Source of the DNA: Promethearchaeota archaeon | Lineage (GTDB): Archaea > Asgardarchaeota > Lokiarchaeia > Sigyniarchaeales > SOKP01 | DNA length: 40,263 bases | Assembly: GCA_019894975.1 (NCBI GenBank) | Contig: JAGXNO010000036.1 | Coordinates: forward strand, 1-40,263 | Reading direction: 5' to 3' | Program-made: the position numbers and the translations under genes | The notes under the pieces: generated by a model | Seen by the model: only the letters and a program-made list of their open reading frames with translations | Told to the model about the DNA's origin: nothing | Databases searched by the model: none | Part shown: positions 1-11,248 of the stretch, in pieces | Layout of the letters: the number at the start of each line of letters is the position of its first letter | How positions within the stretch are numbered: the first letter of the stretch is position 1

Positions 1-75
1 GATTAATGGAGTCTTTGCTTAGCTAGGGGATTTTTCTAAAATAACAGTAAAAAAATAATAAGAATTAGGGGTTAG

Positions 76-330
76 TTAATCTCCTTCTTCACATATCACT
101 TCATCTACCGAATGTAGAGCACAATTAATTCCCGCTAGATGGTCAACAATTTTTTCAAGTGATAGGTCAATTCCTTCGATATGAATATGTAAAGAAGCTG
201 TTTTTTGATCTAATTCGTCTACCTTTACTCGTACTCTTTTTACTCCTTCAATTTGCATTAATTGTTGAGCCACAAAATAGCTATCCGGTTGATGAGGTTT
301 AAGGACATCTAAGAGAAATTCTACTTTCAT
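76..330 (-). CDS. DUF211 family protein
   Basis: An 84-residue protein with the DUF211 pattern: an N-terminal LLDVLKPHQPD segment, a central beta-strand region on a valine/lysine pattern (GVKRVRVKVDELDQKT) and the C-terminal signature HSVDEVICEEG. Family members are about 90 residues, so this is full length. They are small archaeal ferredoxin-like-fold proteins of unknown biochemical role. The ATG at 330 is the only sensible start; no clear Shine-Dalgarno motif precedes it. It lies downstream of, and on the same strand as, the HAD hydrolase (80-nt gap), so co-transcription is possible. The family call rests on recalled sequence pattern; no function is implied. Confidence 0.85.
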   Translation of the reverse strand: MKVEFLLDVLKPHQPDSYFVAQQLMQIEGVKRVRVKVDELDQKTASLHIHIEGIDLSLEKIVDHLAGINCALHSVDEVICEEGD

Positions 331-410
331 TATTTTATTTTAAACCCGTGGTTTTAATATATTAATTTTCTTAACGTTTTATTGAATATTTTAATTATTC
401 CTTTTCTAAT

Positions 411-1109
411 TTATAAAAGTTTCTCAATTGCTTCTATTATTTTTGACGGGATTTCATTATGTTCAATTATTACATCCGCTTTATTAATGAATTCTCCTCC
501 AAAGAAATTTGGTTTTTTTGTATCTAGAGCGATAGAGTAAGCCCCAACATTAATTGCGGCTTCTATATCACGGCTAGAGTCTCCAATAACTAATACTTCT
601 CCGGGTGTGACTTTCAATTGATTGCAAATATATATCAAGTGTTCCGGATGAGGTTTTAGATTATTTACATTGTCTCGTCCTACAATTATTTTAAAAAAAT
701 GCCTTAAATTAACTGTTTTGAGAGAAATTTCCGCGTTATTATTAGTATTAAAAGTGAATATTGCCTGTTTTAACTTTTTAGCCTTTGCATATTCTAAAAC
801 TTGATCAATCCCATGTACCATCTGAGCCTTTTGAGCAGCCTCATACTCAACTTTAGTAATGATAGTGTCAACTTCTTTTATGATTTTTGCTACTTTTTGT
901 TCAGAAAGTCCTTGTGTTGTGAAAAACTCTCTTGCTTTTGCTACATTATCTAAGATCGAAAATTCTACAGAGAGGTATGGTTTAGGAACACCATTTTTCT
1001 TTAAAATTTTTATGGCTTCACGACGTGCTCTTACAAAATCAATGTTAAAATAGATAAGAGTACCATCTAGATCCCATATTATTGCCTTTATTGAATTTTT
1101 TCCCTGCAT
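411..1109 (-). CDS. HAD superfamily hydrolase (phosphoglycolate phosphatase-like)
   Basis: A 232-residue haloacid dehalogenase family phosphatase. Motif I is WDLDGTL (nucleophile D13, acid/base D15), the Thr of motif II lies in FTFNTN near residue 119-122, the motif III Lys is K152 in LKPHPEH, and motif IV is GDSSRDIEAA (D177, D181). A helical cap domain fills residues about 20-100, as in the phosphoglycolate phosphatase-like subgroup, and the length is normal. These soluble enzymes hydrolyse small phosphate esters; the substrate cannot be read from the sequence. The ATG abuts the thpR stop codon with no gap, so it is the last gene of a three-gene minus-strand operon with thpR and the hydroxyacid dehydrogenase. 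Confidence 0.87.
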   Translation of the reverse strand: MQGKNSIKAIIWDLDGTLIYFNIDFVRARREAIKILKKNGVPKPYLSVEFSILDNVAKAREFFTTQGLSEQKVAKIIKEVDTIITKVEYEAAQKAQMVHGIDQVLEYAKAKKLKQAIFTFNTNNNAEISLKTVNLRHFFKIIVGRDNVNNLKPHPEHLIYICNQLKVTPGEVLVIGDSSRDIEAAINVGAYSIALDTKKPNFFGGEFINKADVIIEHNEIPSKIIEAIEKLL

Positions 1110-1682
1110 TTAATATACCAAATCGGAATAAATTGGCCCTTTGGGGCTGAGTTCTGATTTTTTTAGCTTAATCTGATCAATAGTAAATTCCCCAAATTCT
1201 GTAGTCTTGTTTTCATGGATAATTTTCTTAAAAATTTCGAAAGTTTTGTAATTAATTCTTTCTTTCCTAAGTCTTCCAATAGTCAGATGGGGTTTGAACT
1301 GCTGTCTTTTGTCATGATCAATTTTCAATCGTTCATAAAGAAGGTTTTCCACTGAATTTTTAATTTCTTGTAGTAAATTAATATCTCCTATTAATTTTAT
1401 CCACAAAACAGAGAACTTATTGAATTGGCCAACACCCTTGAGGATATATTTATAATTTTTTCCTTGGAATATCTTAGAGTTGATTTCGTCTTTTAATATT
1501 GCATATATTTTTGGTGCTAATGATTCAGGAATATTCCCCAAGAATTTAACAGTCATATGAAGATTTTCGGGTTGCACCAATTTTAGTTTTGGTTGATTTT
1601 GTTTTAATCGGGAGGAAAACGTTTCAATTCTTTCAGTGGTTTCGTTATCCTTTAATTCAAGAGCTATGAATGATCTAATCAT
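1110..1682 (-). CDS. thpR: RNA 2',3'-cyclic phosphodiesterase (2H phosphoesterase, ThpR/LigT)
   Basis: A 190-residue protein with both 2H phosphoesterase signatures: H42-M-T44 in LHMTVKFLG and H132-L-T134 in PHLTIGRLR, spaced about 90 residues apart as in ThpR/LigT. The N-terminus MIRSFIALEL is also typical. The family opens 2',3'-cyclic phosphates on RNA ends; some members were first described as tRNA-half ligases. Its ATG overlaps the end of the upstream dehydrogenase gene by 4 nt and its stop abuts the HAD gene, so all three are probably translated from one mRNA. Full length and all catalytic residues present, so it should be active. Confidence 0.92.
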   Translation of the reverse strand: MIRSFIALELKDNETTERIETFSSRLKQNQPKLKLVQPENLHMTVKFLGNIPESLAPKIYAILKDEINSKIFQGKNYKYILKGVGQFNKFSVLWIKLIGDINLLQEIKNSVENLLYERLKIDHDKRQQFKPHLTIGRLRKERINYKTFEIFKKIIHENKTTEFGEFTIDQIKLKKSELSPKGPIYSDLVY

Positions 1683-2818
1683 TTTTTATCCCAATAGTTA
1701 AAAATTCTCCATTCTTTATTTTTTAATTGTTTTTTATGGTCTGGAATGAGATTAATATCAGTCAAATCCTCTATATTAGTGGATTTTATAAGATTTATGA
1801 TATTTTTTAGAAAAATTATATTCATTTTTCCACGGGTATTCGCATCAGCAGACGCATTATGAGGAACAAGAATCATTCTTATTTCTGGTTGATTTTTTTT
1901 TATTTTTTTTAGTCTCCGAAGAGTTTTTGTATCTATTGGTTCGTTAGGAAATACATCAAGAGCAAAATTAATCTTAATTGCCTTATTTTCCAACATCTCT
2001 AATAAAATATCAAAATCAATAATTCCACCCCGGGCAGTGTTTACGAGTAAGGCATTTTCCTTCATTAATTTTAATAAATCTCGGCTAATTAATTTCTCTG
2101 TAAAGCTATTTAAAGGAATGTGCAAACTTATGATATCTGATTCTCTAAAGATTTCTTTTAAATCTGTTTTAAATTCAATCAGGGGAAATCTTTTTTCAAA
2201 TTCTTCTTTCTGTGAAAGATCGTAATATAAGATTTTAATACCCCAATTATATAATCTCTTCACAATTTCCTTGCCAATCTCCCCCAATCCCACAATGCCA
2301 AGGATTTTGTTATTGAATACCGATGAAAGAGAGCCATCCAGATCCCATTTATTATTTGAACTCCATTGACCTTTCCACACATGATTATGAAGATCGATCA
2401 AATTTCTTAAGCTTGCCATAATTAACGCTATAGTATAATCTGCTACAGTTTCATGGAGAATCCCTGGTGTATTAGTGAATAGTATGTTGTCTCTTTGAGT
2501 TCTCTGAATATGATTATATCCTACAGTGGATGTAGAAACAGCAAAAATCTGTGATTTCTCTAATAATTGTGCTGATATTTGATGGCTTAAATGGCATCCA
2601 AGAATCTCAGGGTTGAATTCTTCAATTTCAATTCGAATTTGATCTTCTGAAGGAAATCTACCGTTGAAGATTTTAATTTCTGAAATTTGAGTTAATTCAA
2701 CCCATAGTTTTTTAATAATTTCTCGAATATTTTTAGAGATTTGTTTATTAGAACCAATTTCCTTTTCTGAAAACACATTTGAGGTGAAAAATACCTTAGG
2801 TTTATTGATCTCACTCAT
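1679..2818 (-). CDS. D-isomer specific 2-hydroxyacid dehydrogenase
   Basis: A 379-residue NAD(P)-dependent dehydrogenase. The Rossmann dinucleotide loop is GLGEIG at 177-182, with acidic D200 after the second strand (YYDL), suggesting NAD preference. The catalytic triad is visible: R263 in NTARGG, E293 in FPNEP and H320 in PHNASA. It reduces a 2-oxoacid or oxidises a D-2-hydroxyacid; candidates are glyoxylate/hydroxypyruvate reductase or 3-phosphoglycerate dehydrogenase, but no ACT domain is attached and I cannot choose. It is longer than typical glyoxylate reductases (about 330) by an N-terminal extension and a C-terminal lysine-rich tail. First gene of the operon with thpR and the HAD phosphatase; diverges from the zinc-finger gene across 123 nt. 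Confidence 0.87.
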   Translation of the reverse strand: MSEINKPKVFFTSNVFSEKEIGSNKQISKNIREIIKKLWVELTQISEIKIFNGRFPSEDQIRIEIEEFNPEILGCHLSHQISAQLLEKSQIFAVSTSTVGYNHIQRTQRDNILFTNTPGILHETVADYTIALIMASLRNLIDLHNHVWKGQWSSNNKWDLDGSLSSVFNNKILGIVGLGEIGKEIVKRLYNWGIKILYYDLSQKEEFEKRFPLIEFKTDLKEIFRESDIISLHIPLNSFTEKLISRDLLKLMKENALLVNTARGGIIDFDILLEMLENKAIKINFALDVFPNEPIDTKTLRRLKKIKKNQPEIRMILVPHNASADANTRGKMNIIFLKNIINLIKSTNIEDLTDINLIPDHKKQLKNKEWRIFNYWDKK

Positions 2819-2907
2819 AATCTACAATTTGGTAAATTTATTACTCTTTAGAAGTTTATCTTTATTTAATTTTATCTTATTCTCAATATTTATTAAAACT
2901 AAAACTA

Positions 2908-2921
2908 CTTTATATTTAAAA
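2908..2921 (+). promoter_or_regulatory. Putative TATA box of the zinc-finger gene
   Basis: CTTTATATTTAAAA matches an archaeal TATA element and lies about 25 nt before the strong AGGAG ribosome binding site (2934-2938) and ATG at 2942, which would give a very short leader. Position and sequence only; the region is AT-rich, so chance matches are common. Confidence 0.4.
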
Positions 2922-2941
2922 TACAATGATAGTAGGAGAAA

Positions 2942-3097
2942 ATGGCAATAATTAAATGTCAATTGTGTGGAAAAGAGATAGTTGGAGGGGCAAAAATTCA
3001 ATATTTTGATATTAAGGAACCTACTACAATTCATGTTTTTTGTTCTGAAAAATGTAAAGGAAAATGGATTTCTACTCAAAAGAAAAAGAAAAAATAA
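2942..3097 (+). CDS. Small treble-clef zinc-finger protein (L24e/TRASH-like), 51 aa
   Basis: A short gene starting ATG at 2942 behind an AGGAG ribosome binding site and ending TAA at 3095-3097. The 51-residue product has C6-x2-C9-G near the start and F-C34-S-x2-K-C38 further on, followed by a tail rich in lysine. This CxxCG...FCSxxC arrangement is that of ribosomal protein L24e and the related TRASH/MYM treble-clef fingers, which bind one zinc. It is shorter than L24e and lacks most of its usual residues, so I call the fold, not the ribosomal protein. It lies between divergent (dehydrogenase) and convergent (kinase-like) genes, the latter only 3 nt away. A role in nucleic acid binding or metal sensing is inference. 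Confidence 0.72.
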   Translation: MAIIKCQLCGKEIVGGAKIQYFDIKEPTTIHVFCSEKCKGKWISTQKKKKK

Positions 3098-3100
3098 AAT

Positions 3101-4063
3101 CTACCTTTTAATTTTTTCTGGAAGGTAAAAGTCATAATTTTTCTTAAATAGTCTAGCTTTAAGAAATCTATCAAGACGTCTTGCGTTTTGAAAGATAACC
3201 CATATCATTTTATCGTTTTTATAATATTTATACACTTCTTCAAAGGTAATAGGTTCTATATTAAATTCCTTAGCTTCCTCTCTATAAAACTGATTAATTC
3301 TTCTGATAAGCCTGGGAATTATGTCAGGTTTCTGTTCTTTAAAAAAATTTGCAATTAAATCTATAGCTACGAGCCTCCAATCGTAATATCGATCAACAAC
3401 TTCTTGTACAAATAATGCTTTAATTAAAAATCTCAAGAATGATGGAGCACTTTTTAAAAATAATTCTGCTTCCATTGCTTCTATATCATTTTTCCGAAAC
3501 ATAGGAGTGCTTGTATCTAAATATATTAGCTTTGATGTATCACTAATTTTTGGATTATGATGATCATAATCAACTACCACAAAGTTTGAAATTTGTCCAT
3601 CCAGACCTACATCTAAAGTTTTATTTTCTTTATTAAGAGTCCAAACTTTTTTTAATTCTCTCATTGCAAGAATAACTAGTGTTTCAATTTCATTATCTGA
3701 TATCTGGTGTATAACTTTGTTCCCAACAGCTTCAGGATCAATCTTTTGTTGAATACAATAAAATTTAATTTCTTCTTTTTCATTTTTAAACCAGATTGCA
3801 TCGCTTTGAGGAAGGTTTAAACCAATCTGATCACTTAGAATCCTACAATATTCTTTGTATGCCCATGCATGCCTTTTAACTTGTTTCTCATTGTCAAAAA
3901 TAGGGATTCTCTTATAAGCTAAATGGGCTGGATCGTTTAGAATTTCAAAAACTAAACTAATCTCCCCAAATCCAAGAATTTTTATCGGTATTTTTCCGTT
4001 TTCTGGGTTTACTGTATCAAGTGTCTTTTCAAACTCTTTGAGTAATTCAATATCGATTTTCAT
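3101..4063 (-). CDS. Protein-kinase-like fold protein, possibly DUF6206 family
   Basis: A 320-residue soluble protein. I chose the ATG at 4063; an in-frame TTG three codons upstream (4072) is possible but neither has a clear ribosome binding site. The N-terminal part contains KILGFGEISLVFEI (residues 28-41), which looks like a kinase glycine-rich loop, then AYKRIPIF with a candidate ATP-anchoring Lys near 51. Later DGQISNFVVVD and LIYLDTSTP resemble the catalytic-loop Asn and a metal-binding Asp of aminoglycoside-phosphotransferase-like kinases. The C-terminal third is helical. The overall pattern recalls DUF6206, an uncharacterised kinase-like family; this is recollection and I am only moderately sure. 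Substrate unknown. It follows the sulfatase gene on the same strand after a gap of about 60 nt. Confidence 0.75.
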   Translation of the reverse strand: MKIDIELLKEFEKTLDTVNPENGKIPIKILGFGEISLVFEILNDPAHLAYKRIPIFDNEKQVKRHAWAYKEYCRILSDQIGLNLPQSDAIWFKNEKEEIKFYCIQQKIDPEAVGNKVIHQISDNEIETLVILAMRELKKVWTLNKENKTLDVGLDGQISNFVVVDYDHHNPKISDTSKLIYLDTSTPMFRKNDIEAMEAELFLKSAPSFLRFLIKALFVQEVVDRYYDWRLVAIDLIANFFKEQKPDIIPRLIRRINQFYREEAKEFNIEPITFEEVYKYYKNDKMIWVIFQNARRLDRFLKARLFKKNYDFYLPEKIKR

Positions 4064-4122
4064 AAAAATCAATTTAACATTGTTTCTATTTATTAATAAA
4101 TGTTTAAAATATTACAATAAGT

Positions 4123-5592
4123 TTAATAGTTATAAGATTCCCCCCGATTTAGGATAATTTCTGCCATTTCTTCTCTTCCCGATTTTTTTAATCGATTTAA
4201 ATAGTTTTTCAGTTGATCTCTTGTATGATAAGGGCCACCCTCTTCTAATACTGTTTCCATAGGATCCTTGTTATTAGGGGTGTTCTTTACCATTTCTATA
4301 TGCCATTCTTTGAGAAAATCTAACCCCTTATCTACAATATCTGGCTTTAGATCTGCTATATTGTTTATCATATGAAAATCCTTATCATAATCAAATAGCA
4401 TAATTTCCGGGAAATTCTTTAACCCTGTATGATAAGTTTTGATTAAGGTCCAATTATCAAATCGTACTGTACGTTGACAGCTCCATGCATTTTGACTAAT
4501 TGTGAGGTATTGTCTCCCTAGATCCTGGTTATTATCAAGATGTGATAAGATACTTTTTCCATCCCAAAACTCAGGAATTTCTAATCCAAGACCGTCTAAA
4601 ACAGTTGCAGCCATATCTGTTTGATATATTAATGAATTGTATTCCTTCCTCCAATTTCTTTCTGGCCATTTTATTATTAGTGGAACCCGATTAGTTACAT
4701 GGCAAGCAGTAGCATGATCTCCATAAACGTTTAATTCTCCTTGGCATTCTCCATAGTCAGAGCTGATAATGATAATTGTCTCATCATAGATGTCTTGATC
4801 CTTTAGCAATTCTGTTAATCTACCAACATATTCGTCTGCGTAATTTATTCCAACATCATAACCGTCAATCCATTTCTTAAAATCATTTAGGTCTCTAATT
4901 TCACCAAGTTCTTTAATTCTGGGAAGGATGTCAGGAGGATCCCAAGGTACAAAACCTGAAGTCTCACAAGCAGAATGAGGCCCATAACTTTTTCTATGTT
5001 CGTCTATGATATCCTGTGTTATCCATGAAGGGATTGGATCATTTTCAAAAGGATTTCCAAACTCTATTGGAGTACGATAAGGTGTATGAGGATCCCAGAA
5101 GTTTACGTGTAGAAACCAATTATCTCTTTCTTCATTATCTTTTAACCATTTCTCTACATAAGGATAGATTTGATCAGCTCTCTCCAGACCCCTAAATCCC
5201 GCATTATACATTTCTTTCCATCCAGAATAAAACCAGAAAGCAGAATGTCTTTCTGCGTATGTCGAAATAGATACGGGATATATTTTTGCTCTTCTGAGCA
5301 TACTAATCCAATTAACACGCAAAAAAGGGTCTTGAAATCCTCGGGTTCTTCCAGTTAACCTTAGATCTGCTGCAGTTCCACCATGTCCAACGATTCCACT
5401 GTGAATACCAAATCTTCCAGTAAATAGGGACGCTCTTGATGGTAAACATGGGGCATCTGAAACATAGCAATTCGTAAAGAGTGTTCCATTTTCGGCTATT
5501 TTATCTATATTTGGGGAAGTATTTCGATGATATCCATAACATCCTAGGTGATCTGGACGTAAAGTATCAATATCAATGTAGAGAATTTTCAT
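4123..5592 (-). CDS. Type I (formylglycine-dependent) sulfatase
   Basis: A 489-residue alkaline-phosphatase-superfamily sulfatase. The active-site motif C49-L-P-S-R53 is the type that is oxidised to formylglycine. Metal ligands are visible near the start (DIDTLRPDHLGCYGY, D7/D9) and in the second half (SSDYGE, then YGDH). The family hydrolyses sulfate esters on sugars, glycans or lipids. There is no signal peptide (MKILYIDIDTLR begins directly with the first strand), so it should act in the cytoplasm, on imported substrate. Because the residue is Cys, a maturase (FGE or radical-SAM anSME) is required and is not in this window. It diverges from the beta-galactosidase gene 80 nt away, hinting at a shared sugar-use role. 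Choline or arylsulfatase specificity cannot be read. Confidence 0.92.
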   Translation of the reverse strand: MKILYIDIDTLRPDHLGCYGYHRNTSPNIDKIAENGTLFTNCYVSDAPCLPSRASLFTGRFGIHSGIVGHGGTAADLRLTGRTRGFQDPFLRVNWISMLRRAKIYPVSISTYAERHSAFWFYSGWKEMYNAGFRGLERADQIYPYVEKWLKDNEERDNWFLHVNFWDPHTPYRTPIEFGNPFENDPIPSWITQDIIDEHRKSYGPHSACETSGFVPWDPPDILPRIKELGEIRDLNDFKKWIDGYDVGINYADEYVGRLTELLKDQDIYDETIIIISSDYGECQGELNVYGDHATACHVTNRVPLIIKWPERNWRKEYNSLIYQTDMAATVLDGLGLEIPEFWDGKSILSHLDNNQDLGRQYLTISQNAWSCQRTVRFDNWTLIKTYHTGLKNFPEIMLFDYDKDFHMINNIADLKPDIVDKGLDFLKEWHIEMVKNTPNNKDPMETVLEEGGPYHTRDQLKNYLNRLKKSGREEMAEIILNRGESYNY

Positions 5593-5629
5593 AGTACTAA
5601 TAAAACAAATTATTTTTTAAGCTTTTTAG

Positions 5630-8836
<3,207 letters not shown>

Positions 8837-8853
8837 TAGAATATGGTGATATT

Positions 8854-9669
8854 ATGGCTCGTCCGTTATGGTTTGTTAAATTGCTGAAAAAAGCTTTTCC
8901 AAACGTCAAGTTTATAGCTAAATTAACAAATTTACCTGTTTTAGGTACATTCTTTGATTTTCTTCTTTTCAGAGGTGATGATATTATCTATCTTCCTCAA
9001 GACAAAGTTATTAATCTTGATAAATCTCTAGGAGAATACCAAGAATATGTATTACCTTCCCAAGTATTAGAACATTTTATAGATAAAGCTAAAAATCATT
9101 GGATTATGAATTTTTGCATCTGTAGGTCGAGTATGGGATGCCAAGATTATCCGATTGATCTAGGTTGTCTTTTTCTTGGAGATGCTGTCCTCGATATTAA
9201 TCCACAATTAGGGACCCTTGTAAGTAAAGAACAGGCATTAGCACATCTGAGAAAATGTAGAGACGCAGGATTAGTTCAAATGATTGGAAAAAACAGATTA
9301 GATGCACAATGGTTAGGTGTTGGCTCAGGAGACAACCTTTTAAGTATATGTAATTGTGATCCTTGCTGTTGTTTGTGGCGTGTAGGTTCAATCTTAGTTC
9401 CAAAAATTGGATCAAAGATAAAAAAGATGCCTGGAGTAGAGGTGCGCGTATCTGAAAATTGTATTGGATGTGGTACATGTTTAAAAGATATTTGTTTTGT
9501 TAATGCAATAAGCTTAAGAGATAATAAAGCTGCTATTAGTAACCAATGTAGAGGATGTGGTCGCTGTGTTAGTGTTTGTCCACAAAATGCAATAGAACTA
9601 TTTTTAGATGATAATAAATATATTGAGAAATCCATTCGAGAACTAGAAAAAATTGTAGATGTTTCCTAA
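8854..9669 (+). CDS. Cysteine-rich ferredoxin-domain protein (2x[4Fe-4S])
   Basis: A 271-residue soluble iron-sulfur protein. The C-terminal domain has two cluster motifs: C203-x2-C206-x2-C209-x4-C214, with one residue more than usual before the last Cys and no following Pro, and the standard C232-x2-C235-x2-C238-x3-C242-P. The middle carries more cysteines: NFCICRSSMGCQ and LGCLFLG (C88, C90, C96, C105) and ICNCDPCCCLW (C166, C168, C171-C173), probably binding a further cluster or metal. The N-terminus is hydrophobic/basic but not a signal peptide. ATG at 8854 follows GGTG with 5 nt spacing and lies 17 nt after the GH2 gene. Partner oxidoreductase not visible. I do not know a named family for the central domain. 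Confidence 0.85.
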   Translation: MARPLWFVKLLKKAFPNVKFIAKLTNLPVLGTFFDFLLFRGDDIIYLPQDKVINLDKSLGEYQEYVLPSQVLEHFIDKAKNHWIMNFCICRSSMGCQDYPIDLGCLFLGDAVLDINPQLGTLVSKEQALAHLRKCRDAGLVQMIGKNRLDAQWLGVGSGDNLLSICNCDPCCCLWRVGSILVPKIGSKIKKMPGVEVRVSENCIGCGTCLKDICFVNAISLRDNKAAISNQCRGCGRCVSVCPQNAIELFLDDNKYIEKSIRELEKIVDVS

Positions 9670-9671
9670 TC

Positions 9672-11117
9672 CTATTTTTCTTTTCCAAATAAATTTTGTA
9701 GTTTAAGATTATCCATCCTAGTTCTTTGTTTTAGTGCGGATACTGCTTGAACTGTTTCTTTTATTGAATGGAATACCGGTATATTCGCAAGTTCTAATGA
9801 CTCAATTATCATTGAATATTTGGCTACGTATGGCACAAAACAGACAACTGGTTTATTTTTAGATCCTATAATATTTGCAACCCTTCTACCAATCTGAAAT
9901 GAGATATTAGGGGGATAGGGAAGCAAAAGTAGAATAATACATTCAATTCTTTCAACATCTGATAAATATCTGATGATATTTTCAATATCAGTATCTAATA
10001 CTGATCCTGTTAAATCAATTGGATTGTTAAATGAAGCAATTTCGGCAGCAACCGGGTTCATAAGATCTTTTAAATCTCTTTTTTCTTGATGGGAGAATCT
10101 CACAGCATTTAGTCCATATTTTTTTAGCATATCAGATGCTAGAACTGCATGACCTCCAGAAACAGACACTATTGCAACCTCACCATACGTAATAACATTA
10201 TCTCCAAATGGATTCCTTTTTTTTGCCAACACATCAAAGACTTTTAAACATGTTAGTAATTCTCGTTCAGAGTGGGGTTGTATAACATAGTGTTGACGTA
10301 GAGCGTCATATATAATTTTGTAATTTCCTGCTAAACTCGCAGTATGTGATTGTGTTGCTATTTTTCCTTCTCTTGTTTTACCCCCAAAATATACTATAAC
10401 TGTATCTTCAGATACTTTTGCTAATTCTAAAAAATCTCGTGCTCTACCCTCATTAAATCCCTCTAGATAGAAAGCGATATTTGATGTTTCTGGATCTACT
10501 CGACTGAAATATTCTAATAACATAACCTCATCCACAACTGCTCTATTACCTATTGAAACTGCGGTGGAAACTCCTATATTTCTTTCATTAAACTTTACAA
10601 AGAATTGGTCCACTAACACTCCTCCACTTTGGCTGATCAAGGCTACAGATCCTTTAGGGGGTTTAGTAATACGTTCTGTGGGTAAAAAAATAGTATCAAC
10701 GATCGGTGGAGCATAAACTCCAAGACAATTCGGTCCAAGAACAGCGATATCATTATCAAAAGCAATCTTCTGAAGTTGTTCTTGTCTTTTTCTACCTTTT
10801 CCTCCAATTTCTGCAAACCCTCCACCTATTATAACGCTTGAAGGGATACCTAAGTCACTACATTCTTGAATATAATCTAAAGTGTCATCAGGCCCAACAG
10901 CTATTACTAAAAGATCTGGAATTTCAGGTAATTTATCTAAGCGTTCATACAATTGAATTCCTTCAATCTCCCCCCCACTTGGATATATTCCATAAACTTT
11001 CACTTGCATTTCAAATTCATTCTTTAATAACACTATTCGACCAGGGCTAAGAGAGTTTTTTTTACTAATACCCACAACAGCAATCGATTTTGGTCTAAAT
11101 AATTTTTCCAAATCCAT
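9672..11117 (-). CDS. Acyl-CoA synthetase (NDP-forming), alpha subunit-like
   Basis: A 481-residue protein of the ADP-forming acetyl-CoA synthetase alpha / succinyl-CoA ligase alpha superfamily. A CoA-binding Rossmann domain begins SIAVVGISKK (11-20), followed by GPNCLG (128-133), ISQSGGV (161-167) and the ligase-CoA domain with the phosphorylated His H258 in QSHTASLAG. The enzyme converts acyl-CoA, ADP and phosphate to acid, CoA and ATP, a usual energy step in peptide- and sugar-fermenting archaea. The ATP-grasp beta subunit is normally fused or adjacent; here both neighbours are unrelated (Rag-like GTPase upstream, ferredoxin-like gene convergent at 2 nt), so the partner must be elsewhere or absent. 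The pairing and acyl substrate are therefore open. Confidence 0.87.
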   Translation of the reverse strand: MDLEKLFRPKSIAVVGISKKNSLSPGRIVLLKNEFEMQVKVYGIYPSGGEIEGIQLYERLDKLPEIPDLLVIAVGPDDTLDYIQECSDLGIPSSVIIGGGFAEIGGKGRKRQEQLQKIAFDNDIAVLGPNCLGVYAPPIVDTIFLPTERITKPPKGSVALISQSGGVLVDQFFVKFNERNIGVSTAVSIGNRAVVDEVMLLEYFSRVDPETSNIAFYLEGFNEGRARDFLELAKVSEDTVIVYFGGKTREGKIATQSHTASLAGNYKIIYDALRQHYVIQPHSERELLTCLKVFDVLAKKRNPFGDNVITYGEVAIVSVSGGHAVLASDMLKKYGLNAVRFSHQEKRDLKDLMNPVAAEIASFNNPIDLTGSVLDTDIENIIRYLSDVERIECIILLLLPYPPNISFQIGRRVANIIGSKNKPVVCFVPYVAKYSMIIESLELANIPVFHSIKETVQAVSALKQRTRMDNLKLQNLFGKEK

Positions 11118-11248
11118 TTTGAACAGCTTTTAATTAGGGTTTCTTTTAATGTATATATCATATAGATTTAAGATATATTTAATTTTCCCCTAATTTAGAA
11201 TTTAAACATTATTAGCGTTTTAGATTAAAAAAAAATAAAGAGAAATTA

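Noticed and set aside
1..75. Possible gene at the left window edge
   Set aside because: No open frame with recognisable content is seen in these bases.
2822..3079. Minus-strand 85-codon frame
   Set aside because: It is antisense to the 51-aa zinc-finger gene, which has clear Cys spacing and a ribosome site.
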